64,000 nucleotides of DNA, from positions 1 to 64,000 of the forward strand of contig NZ_SWMS01000013.1 of the NCBI RefSeq assembly GCF_005146945.1, read 5' to 3'. This DNA comes from Prauserella endophytica. GTDB lineage: Bacteria; Actinomycetota; Actinomycetes; Mycobacteriales; Pseudonocardiaceae. Positions 21,511 through 30,134 of the stretch are shown here, one piece after another. Under the pieces are notes generated by a model. It was not told the origin of the DNA and did not search any database. It was given only the letters and a program-made list of their open reading frames with translations. Position 1 is the stretch's first letter. Every line of letters starts with the position of its first letter. A program made the translations under genes and the position numbers.

Positions 21511-22827
21511 ATGTCCGAGACGACCTCACACCCGTCGACCGAAAGCCCCACCGTGCCCTCGCCGGCCACGGCCAAGCGCGCCGCGCTGGCCGGTGGAGTC
21601 GGCACCCTGATCGAGTACTACGACTTCAGCGTGTACGCGTTCCTCGCGGTGACGATCGGTCCGCTGTTCTTCCCCAGCGGCGAGCCCGCGGTCTCGGTGC
21701 TCGTCGCGCTGGCCGTCTTCGGGTCCGGCTACGTCATGCGGCCCATCGGCGGCTGGTTCTTCGGTCGCCTCGGCGACCGCCGCGGCCGCCGGAGCGCGCT
21801 CGTGGTGACGGTCGTCGCCATGGGTATCTGCTGCGGCCTGCTGGGACTGCTGCCGACATACGCCTCGATCGGCATCGCCGCCCCGATCCTGCTGGTGCTG
21901 CTCCGCCTTGCCCAGGGGTTCTCCGCGGGCGGTGAGATCGGTGGCGCAGCGACCTACGTGGCCGAGTCCGCGCCGACCAAGCGCCGTGGTTTCTACGGTT
22001 CCGTCACCGCGCTCGGCTCGACCCTCGGTTTCGCCACGTCCGCGGCCGTGGTCGGTCTGGTGAGCACGCTGACGACGGCCGAGCAGATGACGTCCTGGGG
22101 CTGGCGCATCCCGTTCCTCATCTCGCTTCCGCTCGCGCTGCTCTGCCTGTGGGTGCGGGTGCGGCTGGAGGACACCGACGAGTTCGCGGAGATGGCCAGC
22201 AAGCGGGAGATCGTGCGCAGCCCCCTGCGTCAGGTGATCAAGGAACGGCCGGGCAGTGTCGCGCGGGTCGTCGGCATCGCGATCGCCATGAACGGCAGTG
22301 GCTACATTGGACTGACCTACTTCAACGTCTACCTCATCGATCTCGGGTTCGACAAACAGGACGTCTACTGGACCTCCGCGATCGGCATCGCGCTCGCCTG
22401 TGCCACGTTCCCGCTGGCGGGTGCGCTCGCGGACCGGTTCGGGCGGCGTCCCGTGCTGCTCACCGCGTACATCGGGTACCTGGTGATCGCGTGGCCCGCA
22501 TTCGCGATCCTCGGCGCGACGTCGAGCATCGTCGTGGTGGCGCTGGTCTACATCGTCTACATGTCGTTCAACGGACTCGCGCAGGTTCCGGCGTTCCCGC
22601 AGTTCACCGAGCTGTTCCCGCGGCGCATGCGGTACACCGGTGTCGCGCTCGGCTTCAACATCGGCACCATCATCGCCGGTGGCTCGGCCCCGTACATCGC
22701 CGCTCAGCTCGTGGAGAGCACCGGCGACCCGATGGCGCCCGCCTTCTGGGTCATGGGTGTCGCGCTCGTGGGCATCGTGACGGTGCTGACGTTCCGCGAG
22801 ACCGGCAGGGAACGCCTGCCGGTGTGA
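21511..22827 (+). CDS. MFS metabolite:proton symporter (MHS family)
   Basis: The 438-residue protein has twelve predicted membrane helices and the MHS signature: GTLIEYYDFSVYAFLA early, then MRPIGGWFFGRLGDRRGRR between helices 2 and 3, and QGFSAGGEIGGAATYVAES in helix 4. Such carriers import organic acids such as citrate, 2-oxoglutarate, shikimate or aromatic acids. AGGAGCACC ribosome-binding sequence precedes the ATG. Its place between the dehydratase subunits and the Ohr and FAD genes suggests that it imports the acid consumed by this operon. The C-terminal tail (RETGRERLPV) is short, as in the family. Confidence 0.9.
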   Translation: MSETTSHPSTESPTVPSPATAKRAALAGGVGTLIEYYDFSVYAFLAVTIGPLFFPSGEPAVSVLVALAVFGSGYVMRPIGGWFFGRLGDRRGRRSALVVTVVAMGICCGLLGLLPTYASIGIAAPILLVLLRLAQGFSAGGEIGGAATYVAESAPTKRRGFYGSVTALGSTLGFATSAAVVGLVSTLTTAEQMTSWGWRIPFLISLPLALLCLWVRVRLEDTDEFAEMASKREIVRSPLRQVIKERPGSVARVVGIAIAMNGSGYIGLTYFNVYLIDLGFDKQDVYWTSAIGIALACATFPLAGALADRFGRRPVLLTAYIGYLVIAWPAFAILGATSSIVVVALVYIVYMSFNGLAQVPAFPQFTELFPRRMRYTGVALGFNIGTIIAGGSAPYIAAQLVESTGDPMAPAFWVMGVALVGIVTVLTFRETGRERLPV

Positions 22828-22866
22828 CCGAGCCGGCCACCGCAACACGACCCGAGGAGAGCAGCC

Positions 22867-23289
22867 TTGTCCCAACCCCTCTACACCGCGTCGGTGCACG
22901 TCACCAACGGCAGGGGCGGTGCGGCACGCAGCGACGACGGAAAACTCGACGTGGCACTCGCGCCACCCGCCGCACTCGGCGGAGACGGCGCAGGAACGAA
23001 TCCGGAGCAGCTCTTCGCCGCCGGTTTCGCCGCCTGCTACCTCAGCGCGCTCGGCGCCGTGGCTCGCCGGGCCCGCACGAAGCTGCCCGAGGTGTCCGCC
23101 ACGTCGCAGGTGCACCTGCATCGGGCCGACGACGGTGGCTTCGAGCTGGCGGTCGACATCGTCGTCACGGTGCCCTCGGATTCCGTCGGCCAGGTGCGGC
23201 CGCTGCTCGCCGAGGCGGAGAAGACGTGCCCCTACAGCCGCGCCACGCGGGGCAACATCAACGTGAGCATCGACGTGAAGGACTCCTGA
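22867..23289 (+). CDS. ohr: OsmC/Ohr-type organic hydroperoxide resistance protein
   Basis: The 140-residue protein matches the Ohr subgroup: YTASVHVTNGRGG at the start, TNPEQLFAAGFAACYLSAL with the first redox Cys, and EKTCPYSRATRGNI with the second. Ohr reduces organic and fatty acid hydroperoxides using dihydrolipoamide. The TTG start at 22867 is preceded by GAGGAG. Finding ohr inside a catabolic operon suggests that the FAD dehydrogenase next to it makes peroxide or that the substrate or its CoA ester is easily peroxidised; this is inference. The usual OhrR regulator is not adjacent, so control is probably by the IclR protein at the head of the cluster. Confidence 0.92.
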   Translation: MSQPLYTASVHVTNGRGGAARSDDGKLDVALAPPAALGGDGAGTNPEQLFAAGFAACYLSALGAVARRARTKLPEVSATSQVHLHRADDGGFELAVDIVVTVPSDSVGQVRPLLAEAEKTCPYSRATRGNINVSIDVKDS

Positions 23290-23291
23290 CG

Positions 23292-24905
23292 ATGTCAGGC
23301 GTTCGGGAGGTCGACCTCCTCTGCGTCGGCGGCGGGCTGGGTGGGCTCGCCGCGGCGTTGCGGGCGCACGAGCTCGGCGCCGAGGTGCTCGTGGCCGAAA
23401 GGTCGTCGCTGGTCGGTGGTGTCGCCGCCTACAGCGGTGGGTTCGTCTGGGTCGGTGGCGATCCGCTCTCCTCCTCCGCCGCCGACCCCATCGAGGCTGT
23501 CGAGTCCTATTTGGACCACGTGCAGGGGGAGCGTCCGGTCGATCGCGCCGCACGCCGGGAGTACCTGCTGGACGCGGTCGAGGCGACGGCCTGGTTCGCC
23601 GACGCCGGCGTACCGCTGCGCGTGATCCCGGACGCTCCCGACCTCTACCACCCCGCGCCCGGCTCCACGAGCGAAGGGCGGCTGCTGGAATGCGTGCTGG
23701 ACGGCGCTGAGCTGGGCGCCTGGCGGCCACGGCTGCGGCCAGGCCCCTACTACGACATCGGCGTCACCCGGGCCGAGCGGTACACCGAACCGGCCACACC
23801 GGACGGTGCCGCGCCTGCCGAGGACCGCCTGACCCACGGAGTGGGGCTCGCCGGTGGGTTCGTCAGGGAGACGCTGGTGCGACGCGGCGTCGAATGCCTG
23901 CTCGGGCACCGGGCGGTGGAACTGCTGCGCGAGGACGGGGCGGTGGTCGGCGCGGTGCTGGACGGGCCAGGCGGCCGCGTGGCGGTCAGGGCGCGTGGCG
24001 GCGTGCTGATCGCGGCGGGCGGCTACGGCTGGACCTCGCACGCGGCCGAGCTGGAGGACGTGCCCGAGCTCGTGGAATGCGCCCCTCCGGTCGTCGAGGG
24101 CGACTCGGCGACCCTCGCGGAACAGGCGGGAGCCGGCCTGGTCCGAGGGGCCGACCCGTTCTTCAGCGTCGGGTACGGCTTCCCCGGCGAGGTCCACCCC
24201 GGCACGGACGTTCCGCTCGTCCGGCCGTTGCTCGCCCACCTGGGCCTGCCGCACTCGATGATCGTCAACCGGGACGGGCGACGGTTCGGCGACGAGAGCT
24301 ACTACGGGGCACTGATCGGTGCGCTGCGCCGGTTCGACGGTCGTCGCCGCCGCTGGGCGAACCTGCCGTGCTGGTTCCTCGTCGACGACGAGTACCGCAA
24401 GCGCTACCCGCTCGGGCCGTACGCGGCGGGACAGGAATGGCCGCACTCGATCCCGAGGGCTGACAGCCTCGCCGAACTGGCTGCGCTCACCGGCATCGAC
24501 CCCGACGGGCTCGAGCGCACCGTCACCGCGTTCAACGAGGGGGCCGATCGCGGCGAGGACCCGGAGTTCGGCAGAGGCACGCTGCCGTTCGTCCTGCGGA
24601 CCTACGGCGACGCAGCCCACGAGCCGAATGCGTGCCTCGGCGCCCTGCGCACGCCGCCGTTCTACGCGCTGGACCTGACCGTGGTCGGGTTCGGGATGGG
24701 CACGCTCGGTCTGTGGATCGACCGGCACGCCCGCGTGCTGCGACGGGACGGCACGCCGATCCCTGGCCTGTACGCCACCGGAAACGCCGCGGCCACGCGG
24801 GAACTGCGTGGCTACGTCACCGGGCTGGCGAACGCCCGGAACTACACGTACGCCTACCGCGCGGCGGGCCACGCCTGCGGCCGCGTGCGCGGCACCCACG
24901 AGTGA
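23292..24905 (+). CDS. FAD-dependent dehydrogenase (fumarate reductase/KstD-like)
   Basis: The 537-residue flavoprotein has the N-terminal FAD motif DLLCVGGGLGGLAAALRAHE and the GGVAAYSGGFVWVGG segment typical of the FAD_binding_2 family. It ends with GLYATGNAAATRELRGYVTG, as in 3-oxosteroid 1-dehydrogenases and flavocytochrome-c-like fumarate reductases. It could desaturate an acid or ketone next to a carbonyl. There is no signal peptide or heme motif. The ATG at 23292 follows the ohr stop by two bases. Family neighbours range from steroid to urocanate reductases, so the substrate is open; the operon points to a small branched acid rather than a steroid, because no other steroid genes are present. 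Confidence 0.82.
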   Translation: MSGVREVDLLCVGGGLGGLAAALRAHELGAEVLVAERSSLVGGVAAYSGGFVWVGGDPLSSSAADPIEAVESYLDHVQGERPVDRAARREYLLDAVEATAWFADAGVPLRVIPDAPDLYHPAPGSTSEGRLLECVLDGAELGAWRPRLRPGPYYDIGVTRAERYTEPATPDGAAPAEDRLTHGVGLAGGFVRETLVRRGVECLLGHRAVELLREDGAVVGAVLDGPGGRVAVRARGGVLIAAGGYGWTSHAAELEDVPELVECAPPVVEGDSATLAEQAGAGLVRGADPFFSVGYGFPGEVHPGTDVPLVRPLLAHLGLPHSMIVNRDGRRFGDESYYGALIGALRRFDGRRRRWANLPCWFLVDDEYRKRYPLGPYAAGQEWPHSIPRADSLAELAALTGIDPDGLERTVTAFNEGADRGEDPEFGRGTLPFVLRTYGDAAHEPNACLGALRTPPFYALDLTVVGFGMGTLGLWIDRHARVLRRDGTPIPGLYATGNAAATRELRGYVTGLANARNYTYAYRAAGHACGRVRGTHE

Positions 24906-24914
24906 GGACCGTCG

Positions 24915-26474
24915 ATGCCGATTTCCAGCCCGTATCCAGCCGTCACCGTTCCGGACGTCTCACTGACCACGTTGCTGTTCGGCGACGGTCCCGGCGAGCA
25001 CGCCGGCGCGACCGCGCTCGTCGACGGCCGCACGGGCGCGGTGACGACCTTCGGCGAGCTGCACCAACGGGTTGAGCGCATTGCGGCGGGGTTGCGCGCG
25101 CGTGGACTGCGCACCGGTGACGTCGTCGGTCTGGTGGGCCCGAACTCGCCGGACTGGGTGTCGGCGTTCCACGCCGTACTCCGCGCGGGTGGCGTCGTCA
25201 CGGCCGCGAACCCCACGTACACGACGCCTGAGCTCGCTCACCAGCTCCACGACTCGGGCGCCCGCTTCGCCATCGCGGCGGCGGCGCAGCTGGAGTCGGT
25301 CGCGGCGGCCGCGGAGAAGGCCGGGATCGGGCCGGACGCCGTGTTCACCCTGGAGCCGGTCGAAGGCCATTCCTGCCTCGCCGAGCTGGCGGCGGAGTCC
25401 GGGCCCGCGCCGGTACTGACCACCGGGCCGGACGACATCGCGGTGCTGCCGTACTCCTCGGGCACCACGGGCCAGGCCAAGGGGGTGGTGCTCACCCACC
25501 GCAACGTCGTCGCGAACGTCCTGCAGTTCGACCGGATGGTGCCGCTGACGCGGGGCAGCACCCAGCTGGCCGTTCTCCCGCTGTTCCACATCTACGGCAT
25601 GACCGTGCTGATGAACCACAGCCTGTACACCCACGCGCCGCTGGTCACGATGTCGCGGTTCGACCTGGCCGAGCTGCTCCGCCTGGTGGCCGAGCACCGG
25701 GTGCGCAAGCTCTACGTGGCGCCGCCGGTCGTGCGTGCGCTCGCCAAGGACCCCGTGGTGGAACAGCACGACGTGAGCAGCCTGGAAATGGTGTTCTCCG
25801 GTGCGGCCCCGCTCGACCGTGGGCTGAGTGCCACGCTGGCGGAACGGCTGGGGTGCGCGGTCATGCAGGGCTACGGGATGACGGAGATGTCGCCCGTGTC
25901 GCACGCGGCGCCCGAGGACCGCCCCGACATCGACCCCGCGAGCTGCGGGCTTGCACTGCCCGGCATCGAGTTCCGGCTCGTCGACCCGGCGACCGGCGTC
26001 GACGCCGGGCCGGGAGAGCGGGGCGAGCTGTGGGTGCGGGGACCGAACGTCATGTCCGGGTACCTGAACAACCCGTCGGCCACGGCCTCCGCCCTTGACG
26101 AGGACGGCTACCTGCACACCGGGGACGTCGCGACGCTCGGTCCGCACGGTGAGATCAAGATCGTCGACCGGATCAAGGAGCTGATCAAGTACAAGGGCTA
26201 CCAGGTCGCACCCGCCGAGCTCGAGGACGTGCTCCTGGGCCATCCGTGCGTGGACGACGCCGCCGTGGTCGGGGCCCGCGACGCCGACGGAGAGGAAGTG
26301 CCCAAGGCCTTCGTCGTGCGACGCCGGGGGAGCACCGTCACCAAGGACGCCGTCATGACCTACGTGGCCGGCCGGGTGGCGCCCCACAAACGCGTTCGTG
26401 CGGTGGAGTTCGTCGAAGCGATCCCCAAATCGGCATCGGGGAAGATCCTGCGCAACCAGCTCCGGGACTCCTGA
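24915..26474 (+). CDS. Acyl-CoA synthetase (4-coumarate-CoA ligase-like)
   Basis: The 519-residue ANL-superfamily enzyme has the AMP-binding P-loop YSSGTTGQAKGV, the A5 motif QGYGMTEMSPVSH, YLHTGDVATL (A7), IVDRIKELIKYKGYQV (A8) and the catalytic lysine in PKSASGKILRNQ (A10). It should activate a carboxylic acid to its CoA thioester with ATP. Best family resemblance is to 4-coumarate-CoA ligase and medium-chain acyl-CoA synthetases of actinobacteria. It ends the operon started by the lyase gene, so it may activate the acid produced by the lyase or by the FAD enzyme. The next gene is convergent, with 29 bp between stops. Confidence 0.9.
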   Translation: MPISSPYPAVTVPDVSLTTLLFGDGPGEHAGATALVDGRTGAVTTFGELHQRVERIAAGLRARGLRTGDVVGLVGPNSPDWVSAFHAVLRAGGVVTAANPTYTTPELAHQLHDSGARFAIAAAAQLESVAAAAEKAGIGPDAVFTLEPVEGHSCLAELAAESGPAPVLTTGPDDIAVLPYSSGTTGQAKGVVLTHRNVVANVLQFDRMVPLTRGSTQLAVLPLFHIYGMTVLMNHSLYTHAPLVTMSRFDLAELLRLVAEHRVRKLYVAPPVVRALAKDPVVEQHDVSSLEMVFSGAAPLDRGLSATLAERLGCAVMQGYGMTEMSPVSHAAPEDRPDIDPASCGLALPGIEFRLVDPATGVDAGPGERGELWVRGPNVMSGYLNNPSATASALDEDGYLHTGDVATLGPHGEIKIVDRIKELIKYKGYQVAPAELEDVLLGHPCVDDAAVVGARDADGEEVPKAFVVRRRGSTVTKDAVMTYVAGRVAPHKRVRAVEFVEAIPKSASGKILRNQLRDS

Positions 26475-26503
26475 GCGCGGACCCTCCTCGAAGCACCGGC
26501 GCG

Positions 26504-27103
26504 TCAGCTCGGGCAGTGGGAGAGGATCGCGTTGATCGCCTCCGCTTCCGCCTGGTCCGCCGTCAGGTCGTACTTGGCCTTCGTCTGGACCCAGCGGGTC
26601 ACGTAGCCGCAGCGATCCTGGTCCGGGAGCCACGTCGCCGGGTCCTGGTCGCCCTTCTGGCGGTTGCTCCTGGCCGTCACGGCGACCAGCACCTCCGGGT
26701 CGTTCGCGTACGCCTCCCGCTCGGCTTCGGTCCAGTCACGTGAGCCCGAGCGGGCCACCTCCGCGAGCGGCACGATGTGGTCGATGTCCAGATCGCCGGC
26801 GTCGGTCACGATCTCGCCGTCGTAGACGCTCGTCCACTCGCCCGTCACCTCGCAGTTGTCGCCGACGCGGACGGAGCGGCCCTGGTCCTGCAGGATCTGG
26901 TCGCGTACGTCGCAGCCGTCGCCGAGGTAGTCCCAGTGCGGCCAGTCGTCGCGGTCGTAGCGGGCGCCCGTGTCCTCCGGCGCCACCCGCAGCTGCGGGA
27001 GCGCTCCCGATGGGGCGGGCGTCTCGGCAGGGGCTTCGGGCAGTTCGCACGCGGTGAGCGTGAACGCGGCGGCAAGGGCGACGACGAGGGCGGGGGTCTT
27101 CAC
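26504..27103 (-). CDS. Secreted HNH endonuclease-like lipoprotein (chromosomal copy)
   Basis: The 199-residue lipoprotein has lipobox LTAC (Cys19) and an HNH domain with YDRDDWPHW, LDIDHIVPLAEVARSGSRDW, RQKGDQDPATWLPDQDRCGYV and a C-terminal ILSHC. It is closely similar over its whole mature length to the AICE-borne protein at 6183-6812, with four Cys in matching places (GDGC, DNC, DRCGY, SHC) that could form disulfides outside the cell. Its role is unproven; extracellular DNA degradation for nutrition or competition is the simplest idea. The GTG start has GGAGA about a dozen bases upstream. It is a single-gene unit convergent with the acyl-CoA ligase. Confidence 0.85.
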   Translation of the reverse strand: MKTPALVVALAAAFTLTACELPEAPAETPAPSGALPQLRVAPEDTGARYDRDDWPHWDYLGDGCDVRDQILQDQGRSVRVGDNCEVTGEWTSVYDGEIVTDAGDLDIDHIVPLAEVARSGSRDWTEAEREAYANDPEVLVAVTARSNRQKGDQDPATWLPDQDRCGYVTRWVQTKAKYDLTADQAEAEAINAILSHCPS

Positions 27104-27175
27104 CCCATGATCATCTCCGGTCGCCGTCCGTATCCACGGCAGCGACAGGGGAGGACAACGTCACACTCGATGTGG

Positions 27176-27445
27176 TCAGGCGATCGCGTCGAAGCGGGCG
27201 AAAAGGGCACAGTCCTCGCGCGGGTGGGCCTCGTGTTCGGGGCACAGTTCCGCCGCGTAGGCCGTCACCTCGCCTCGCGCGCGCCATTCGGCCGCCGCTC
27301 TCCTGGCTTCTTGGTGCTCGTACATGCCGACTTCCAGGCAACCGCTCTGCAGCGAGAAGACTCCGTACTCGATCGAGTCCTCCTCCGGGGGGACCGACCA
27401 CGATTCGAGAGAGGGGGTCCCTACGAGCACGTCGCGTCCGCTCAT
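27176..27445 (-). CDS. Hypothetical protein
   Basis: The 89-residue soluble protein (MSGRDVLVGTPSLESWSVPP at the start) has an acidic first half with short beta segments and a C-terminal AELCPEHEAHPREDCALFARFD stretch with Cys and His residues that could bind metal. I chose the ATG at 27445 because GGAGG lies eight bases upstream; the frame also opens at 27460. No family is recognised. It is flanked by the HNH lipoprotein gene downstream and the divergent MFS gene upstream, with about 205 bp of intergenic DNA between, in which I see no further gene. Confidence 0.6.
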   Translation of the reverse strand: MSGRDVLVGTPSLESWSVPPEEDSIEYGVFSLQSGCLEVGMYEHQEARRAAAEWRARGEVTAYAAELCPEHEAHPREDCALFARFDAIA

Positions 27446-27650
27446 ACCTGAGACCTCCATCGGTCGGTCGCGCTTGACCGGTGGTGAAAACCGTTCGCAT
27501 CACCATGGACGACTTCCCAGCTCAAGGGCAAGAGAGTCACTCAGGTGGCCGACGCCCGTCTTCGTGAACGAGACTTTCCGTAGAGCGGCCGGGGCATGCG
27601 CTCCTTGGCATCGAGGCCGCCCTCGGCGGCCCCTCTCGGCAGAGGTGGAC

Positions 27651-28823
27651 ATGCGGCACTGGTATCCCCACCTGTGCGTCGCCACGGCGCTGTCCCAGGC
27701 GGCGTTCAACGCGGCCAGGATGCTCGTCTCCTACCGCGCACTCGGGCTCGGCGCCGACGGGGTGGCCCTCGGCGTCATCGCGGCGCTGTTCTCACTGCTG
27801 CCGCTCGTGGTGGCCGTGCACGTCGGCAGGGCCGTGGACAACGGTCACCCCGCCGGGATGCTGCGGGCGGGTGTGCTGCTCACCGCCGTCTCGCTGCTCG
27901 TGATCGCGGTGAGCGGCGACCTCGTGATACTCGGCATCGGAAACGCGCTGCTGGGCTTCGGGCAGGTTCTCGTGGTCGTGGCGGCGCAGGGGTTCATCCC
28001 GCTGCTGTCGGAGCCGCACGAGCTGGACAAGCGGTTCGCGGGCTGGTCGCTGGCCGTCTCCATCGGACAGACGGTGGGTCTGCCGGTAGCCGGTCTGGTG
28101 TCGTCGGCGAGCAGCACCGGCGACGGCGTGGCGACCACGGGTGCGTTGCTCGCGCTCGCCGGCCTCGTCGCGTTGGCGGGGCCCTCGTCGTTCCTGCTGC
28201 CCGTGCCGAGGCGGGCCATGGGCAGGCCGCCCACCGAGGAGCCCGCGCAGTCGATGGTGACGATGCTCGGCATCCCCGGCATGTGCCCAGCCGTGTTCAG
28301 CAGCCTCGTGGTGCTGACGTCGATGGACGTGCTGTCGGCGTTCCTGCCGGTGCTGGGCGAGGAGTACGGCTTCAGCGTCCTGCTGGTGACCGTGCTGCTC
28401 ATGCTGCGCACGGGCTCGTCGATCGTGTCCCGCGCGTTCCTGCCAGCCCTGCTGCGGGTGGTGTCGCGCCGCTGGCTGCTGCTGTCGGCGACGCTGTGCT
28501 CGGCGCTGCCGATGTCTCTGCTTCCCCTTGCGCACCAACCGGTCCTGATGGGCATCCTGCTCGTGATCGTCGGCTTCTTCTGGGGCATCGGGCAGCCGCT
28601 GACGATGACGTGGGTGGTGACGCTGGTGTCGCAACGCAGCCGGGCCTCGGCGCTGTCGTTGCGGCTCACGGGAAACCGGCTCGGCCAGGTGCTCGTGCCC
28701 CTCGGCGCCGGTGCCATCGCGGGCTCGGCAGGCATCGCCTCGGTCTTCGTGGTCACCGGCGCGCTGCTGTGGACCTCCAGCGGCCTCACCTGGAGAGCCG
28801 TGCGCCGAGAACGGGCCGACTGA
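27651..28823 (+). CDS. MFS transporter
   Basis: The 390-residue protein has about twelve hydrophobic helices beginning YPHLCVATALSQAAFNAARM. It has a short loop AVHVGRAVDNGHPAG in place of the classic MFS motif A, and a conserved ALSLRLTGNRLGQVLVPLGAG late in the chain. It resembles small-molecule efflux MFS proteins of actinobacteria, but the substrate is not predictable. The ATG at 27651 follows AGAGGTGG. It stands alone, between a divergent hypothetical gene and a strong palindromic terminator at 28828-28876. Confidence 0.8.
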   Translation: MRHWYPHLCVATALSQAAFNAARMLVSYRALGLGADGVALGVIAALFSLLPLVVAVHVGRAVDNGHPAGMLRAGVLLTAVSLLVIAVSGDLVILGIGNALLGFGQVLVVVAAQGFIPLLSEPHELDKRFAGWSLAVSIGQTVGLPVAGLVSSASSTGDGVATTGALLALAGLVALAGPSSFLLPVPRRAMGRPPTEEPAQSMVTMLGIPGMCPAVFSSLVVLTSMDVLSAFLPVLGEEYGFSVLLVTVLLMLRTGSSIVSRAFLPALLRVVSRRWLLLSATLCSALPMSLLPLAHQPVLMGILLVIVGFFWGIGQPLTMTWVVTLVSQRSRASALSLRLTGNRLGQVLVPLGAGAIAGSAGIASVFVVTGALLWTSSGLTWRAVRRERAD

Positions 28824-28827
28824 CGGT

Positions 28828-28876
28828 CCCCAAGGCCACCTTTGGTGCGTTCAACGCACCAAAGGTGGCCTTGGGG
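28828..28876. repeat. Long palindrome, AAGGCCACCTT family, copy 1
   Basis: A perfect 24-bp inverted repeat (28828-28851 with 28853-28876) has one base between the arms. Outer arms CCCCAAGGCCACCTTTGG lead to an inner GTGCGTT. It follows the MFS stop by five bases and is likely a terminator, although the T-run is absent. It is one of five related palindromes in this window (with 40341, 45293, 48058 and 63461). Confidence 0.85.
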
Positions 28877-28922
28877 GGCAGTCGCCCAGGCGGGGGTTGC
28901 TCGTGTGGTGTAGACCTTAGGT

Positions 28923-30134
28923 GTGGGGAAATCCGGACTTTTCCGGCTCGTGGCCGGAACGCTCGCAGTGACCTTGTCGGCCGTGCTGGTCGCGCCGCCC
29001 GCGAACGCGGCGCCGCAGCAGGTGCACCTGCCCCAACCCGAGGGGCCTCACGCGCCGGGCACGAGCCTGCTGCACCTCGTCGACGAGGGCCGCATCGACG
29101 GCCTCGACCCCGAGGGCGGACCGAGGGAGCTGATGGCGCAGGTCTGGTACCCGGCACTGCCACTGCCCTGGTATGAGCGCGCCGACTACGCGTCCCCGAA
29201 GGAGGCCGCACGGCAGGAGGAGTTCTACGTGCTGCCCGACGGCGCGCTCGAAGGCGCCGTCACCAACAGCAGGCGGGACGCGCCCGCGCTGCCGGGGAAC
29301 CACCCGGTGGTGATCTTCTACCACGGTCTGTGCGCGAGCCGGACCGACACGACCGCCGTCAACGAACGCCTCGCCAGCCTGGGTTTCGTCGTCGTCGCGC
29401 TCGGCAGCACCCACGAGTCCGACCTGGTGGAGTTCCCCGGCGGCCGGACGGTTTCCACCGCCGACCCCACGTTCTGTGCCGCGGCCAGTGACTTCAGCAC
29501 GGAGAACCAGGCGATCCTCAACCGCCTGCAGGAGGCCAGGGTCGCCGACGTCCGGTTCGTACTCGACGGGCTTGAGGCGGGGACGCTGCCGCTGCCATCG
29601 GGCGTCGCCCGCTCGGCCGACGTCGACCGCGCCGGCATCTACGGGCACTCGTTCGGCGGTTCCACAGCGGCGCAGGCGATGCTGGAGGACCCGAGGCTGC
29701 GCGCGGGCGTCAACCTCGACGGCCTCGTCGTGGGCCCGGTTCGCACGGAGGGCCTCGACAAGCCGTTCCTGGTCCTGGGCAGCGACTACCACGACGACAA
29801 GGCTGATCCGACGTGGGCCGACTTCCTGCCGGCGCTCACCGGCTGGCACCAGTGGCTGCGGGTCCGCGACGCGGGCCACTACCGATTCGTAGACCAGGGC
29901 GGCAGCGCCGACCGCTGGAACATGCGCGAGGTGATGCCGCCGGAGGTCTGGACGGCGAACTTCGACGACATCGGGGACGAGCCATCGCAGCGGATCCTGC
30001 TCGACTACACGTCGGCCTTCTTCCTGCGCTTCCTCAAGGGCGAGGAGCAGCCGATCCTCGACGGTCCGTCCGCGCGCTACCCGGAGGTGGAGTTCAGGAC
30101 CGCAGCCGGCGAAGGGCCTCCGCCAGGTCGGTGA
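28923..30134 (+). CDS. Secreted alpha/beta hydrolase (PAF-acetylhydrolase/lipase-like)
   Basis: The 403-residue protein has a Sec signal peptide (LVAGTLAVTLSAVLVAPPANA, cleavage likely after ANAA). The alpha/beta hydrolase fold follows: PVVIFYHGLCASRTDT (oxyanion region), the nucleophile elbow GIYGHSFGGST, an acid in the LGSDYHDDKAD region and His in RDAGHYRF. It resembles the platelet-activating factor acetylhydrolase group, which cleaves short-chain esters. GTG 28923 is the start that gives an intact signal peptide. The last 41 bp overlap the convergent amidase gene (30094-30714), so the two mRNAs are complementary at their 3' ends. Confidence 0.87.
   Translation: MGKSGLFRLVAGTLAVTLSAVLVAPPANAAPQQVHLPQPEGPHAPGTSLLHLVDEGRIDGLDPEGGPRELMAQVWYPALPLPWYERADYASPKEAARQEEFYVLPDGALEGAVTNSRRDAPALPGNHPVVIFYHGLCASRTDTTAVNERLASLGFVVVALGSTHESDLVEFPGGRTVSTADPTFCAAASDFSTENQAILNRLQEARVADVRFVLDGLEAGTLPLPSGVARSADVDRAGIYGHSFGGSTAAQAMLEDPRLRAGVNLDGLVVGPVRTEGLDKPFLVLGSDYHDDKADPTWADFLPALTGWHQWLRVRDAGHYRFVDQGGSADRWNMREVMPPEVWTANFDDIGDEPSQRILLDYTSAFFLRFLKGEEQPILDGPSARYPEVEFRTAAGEGPPPGR

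Noticed and set aside
21526-23730. Long minus-strand open frame (734 codons) opposite the MFS and ohr genes
   Set aside because: Low-complexity Arg/Asp/His-rich translation with no domains. It mirrors the real plus-strand genes, which have clear motifs.
22149-24905. Possible 918-residue fusion of MFS/ohr out-of-frame sequence to the FAD dehydrogenase
   Set aside because: Only the part after 23292 resembles a protein. The upstream part is an out-of-frame reading of real genes and a normal start exists at 23292.
27176-27445. Toxin-antitoxin component next to the HNH lipoprotein
   Set aside because: No partner gene, no known toxin or antitoxin motif, and it is a single gene with its own ribosome binding site.
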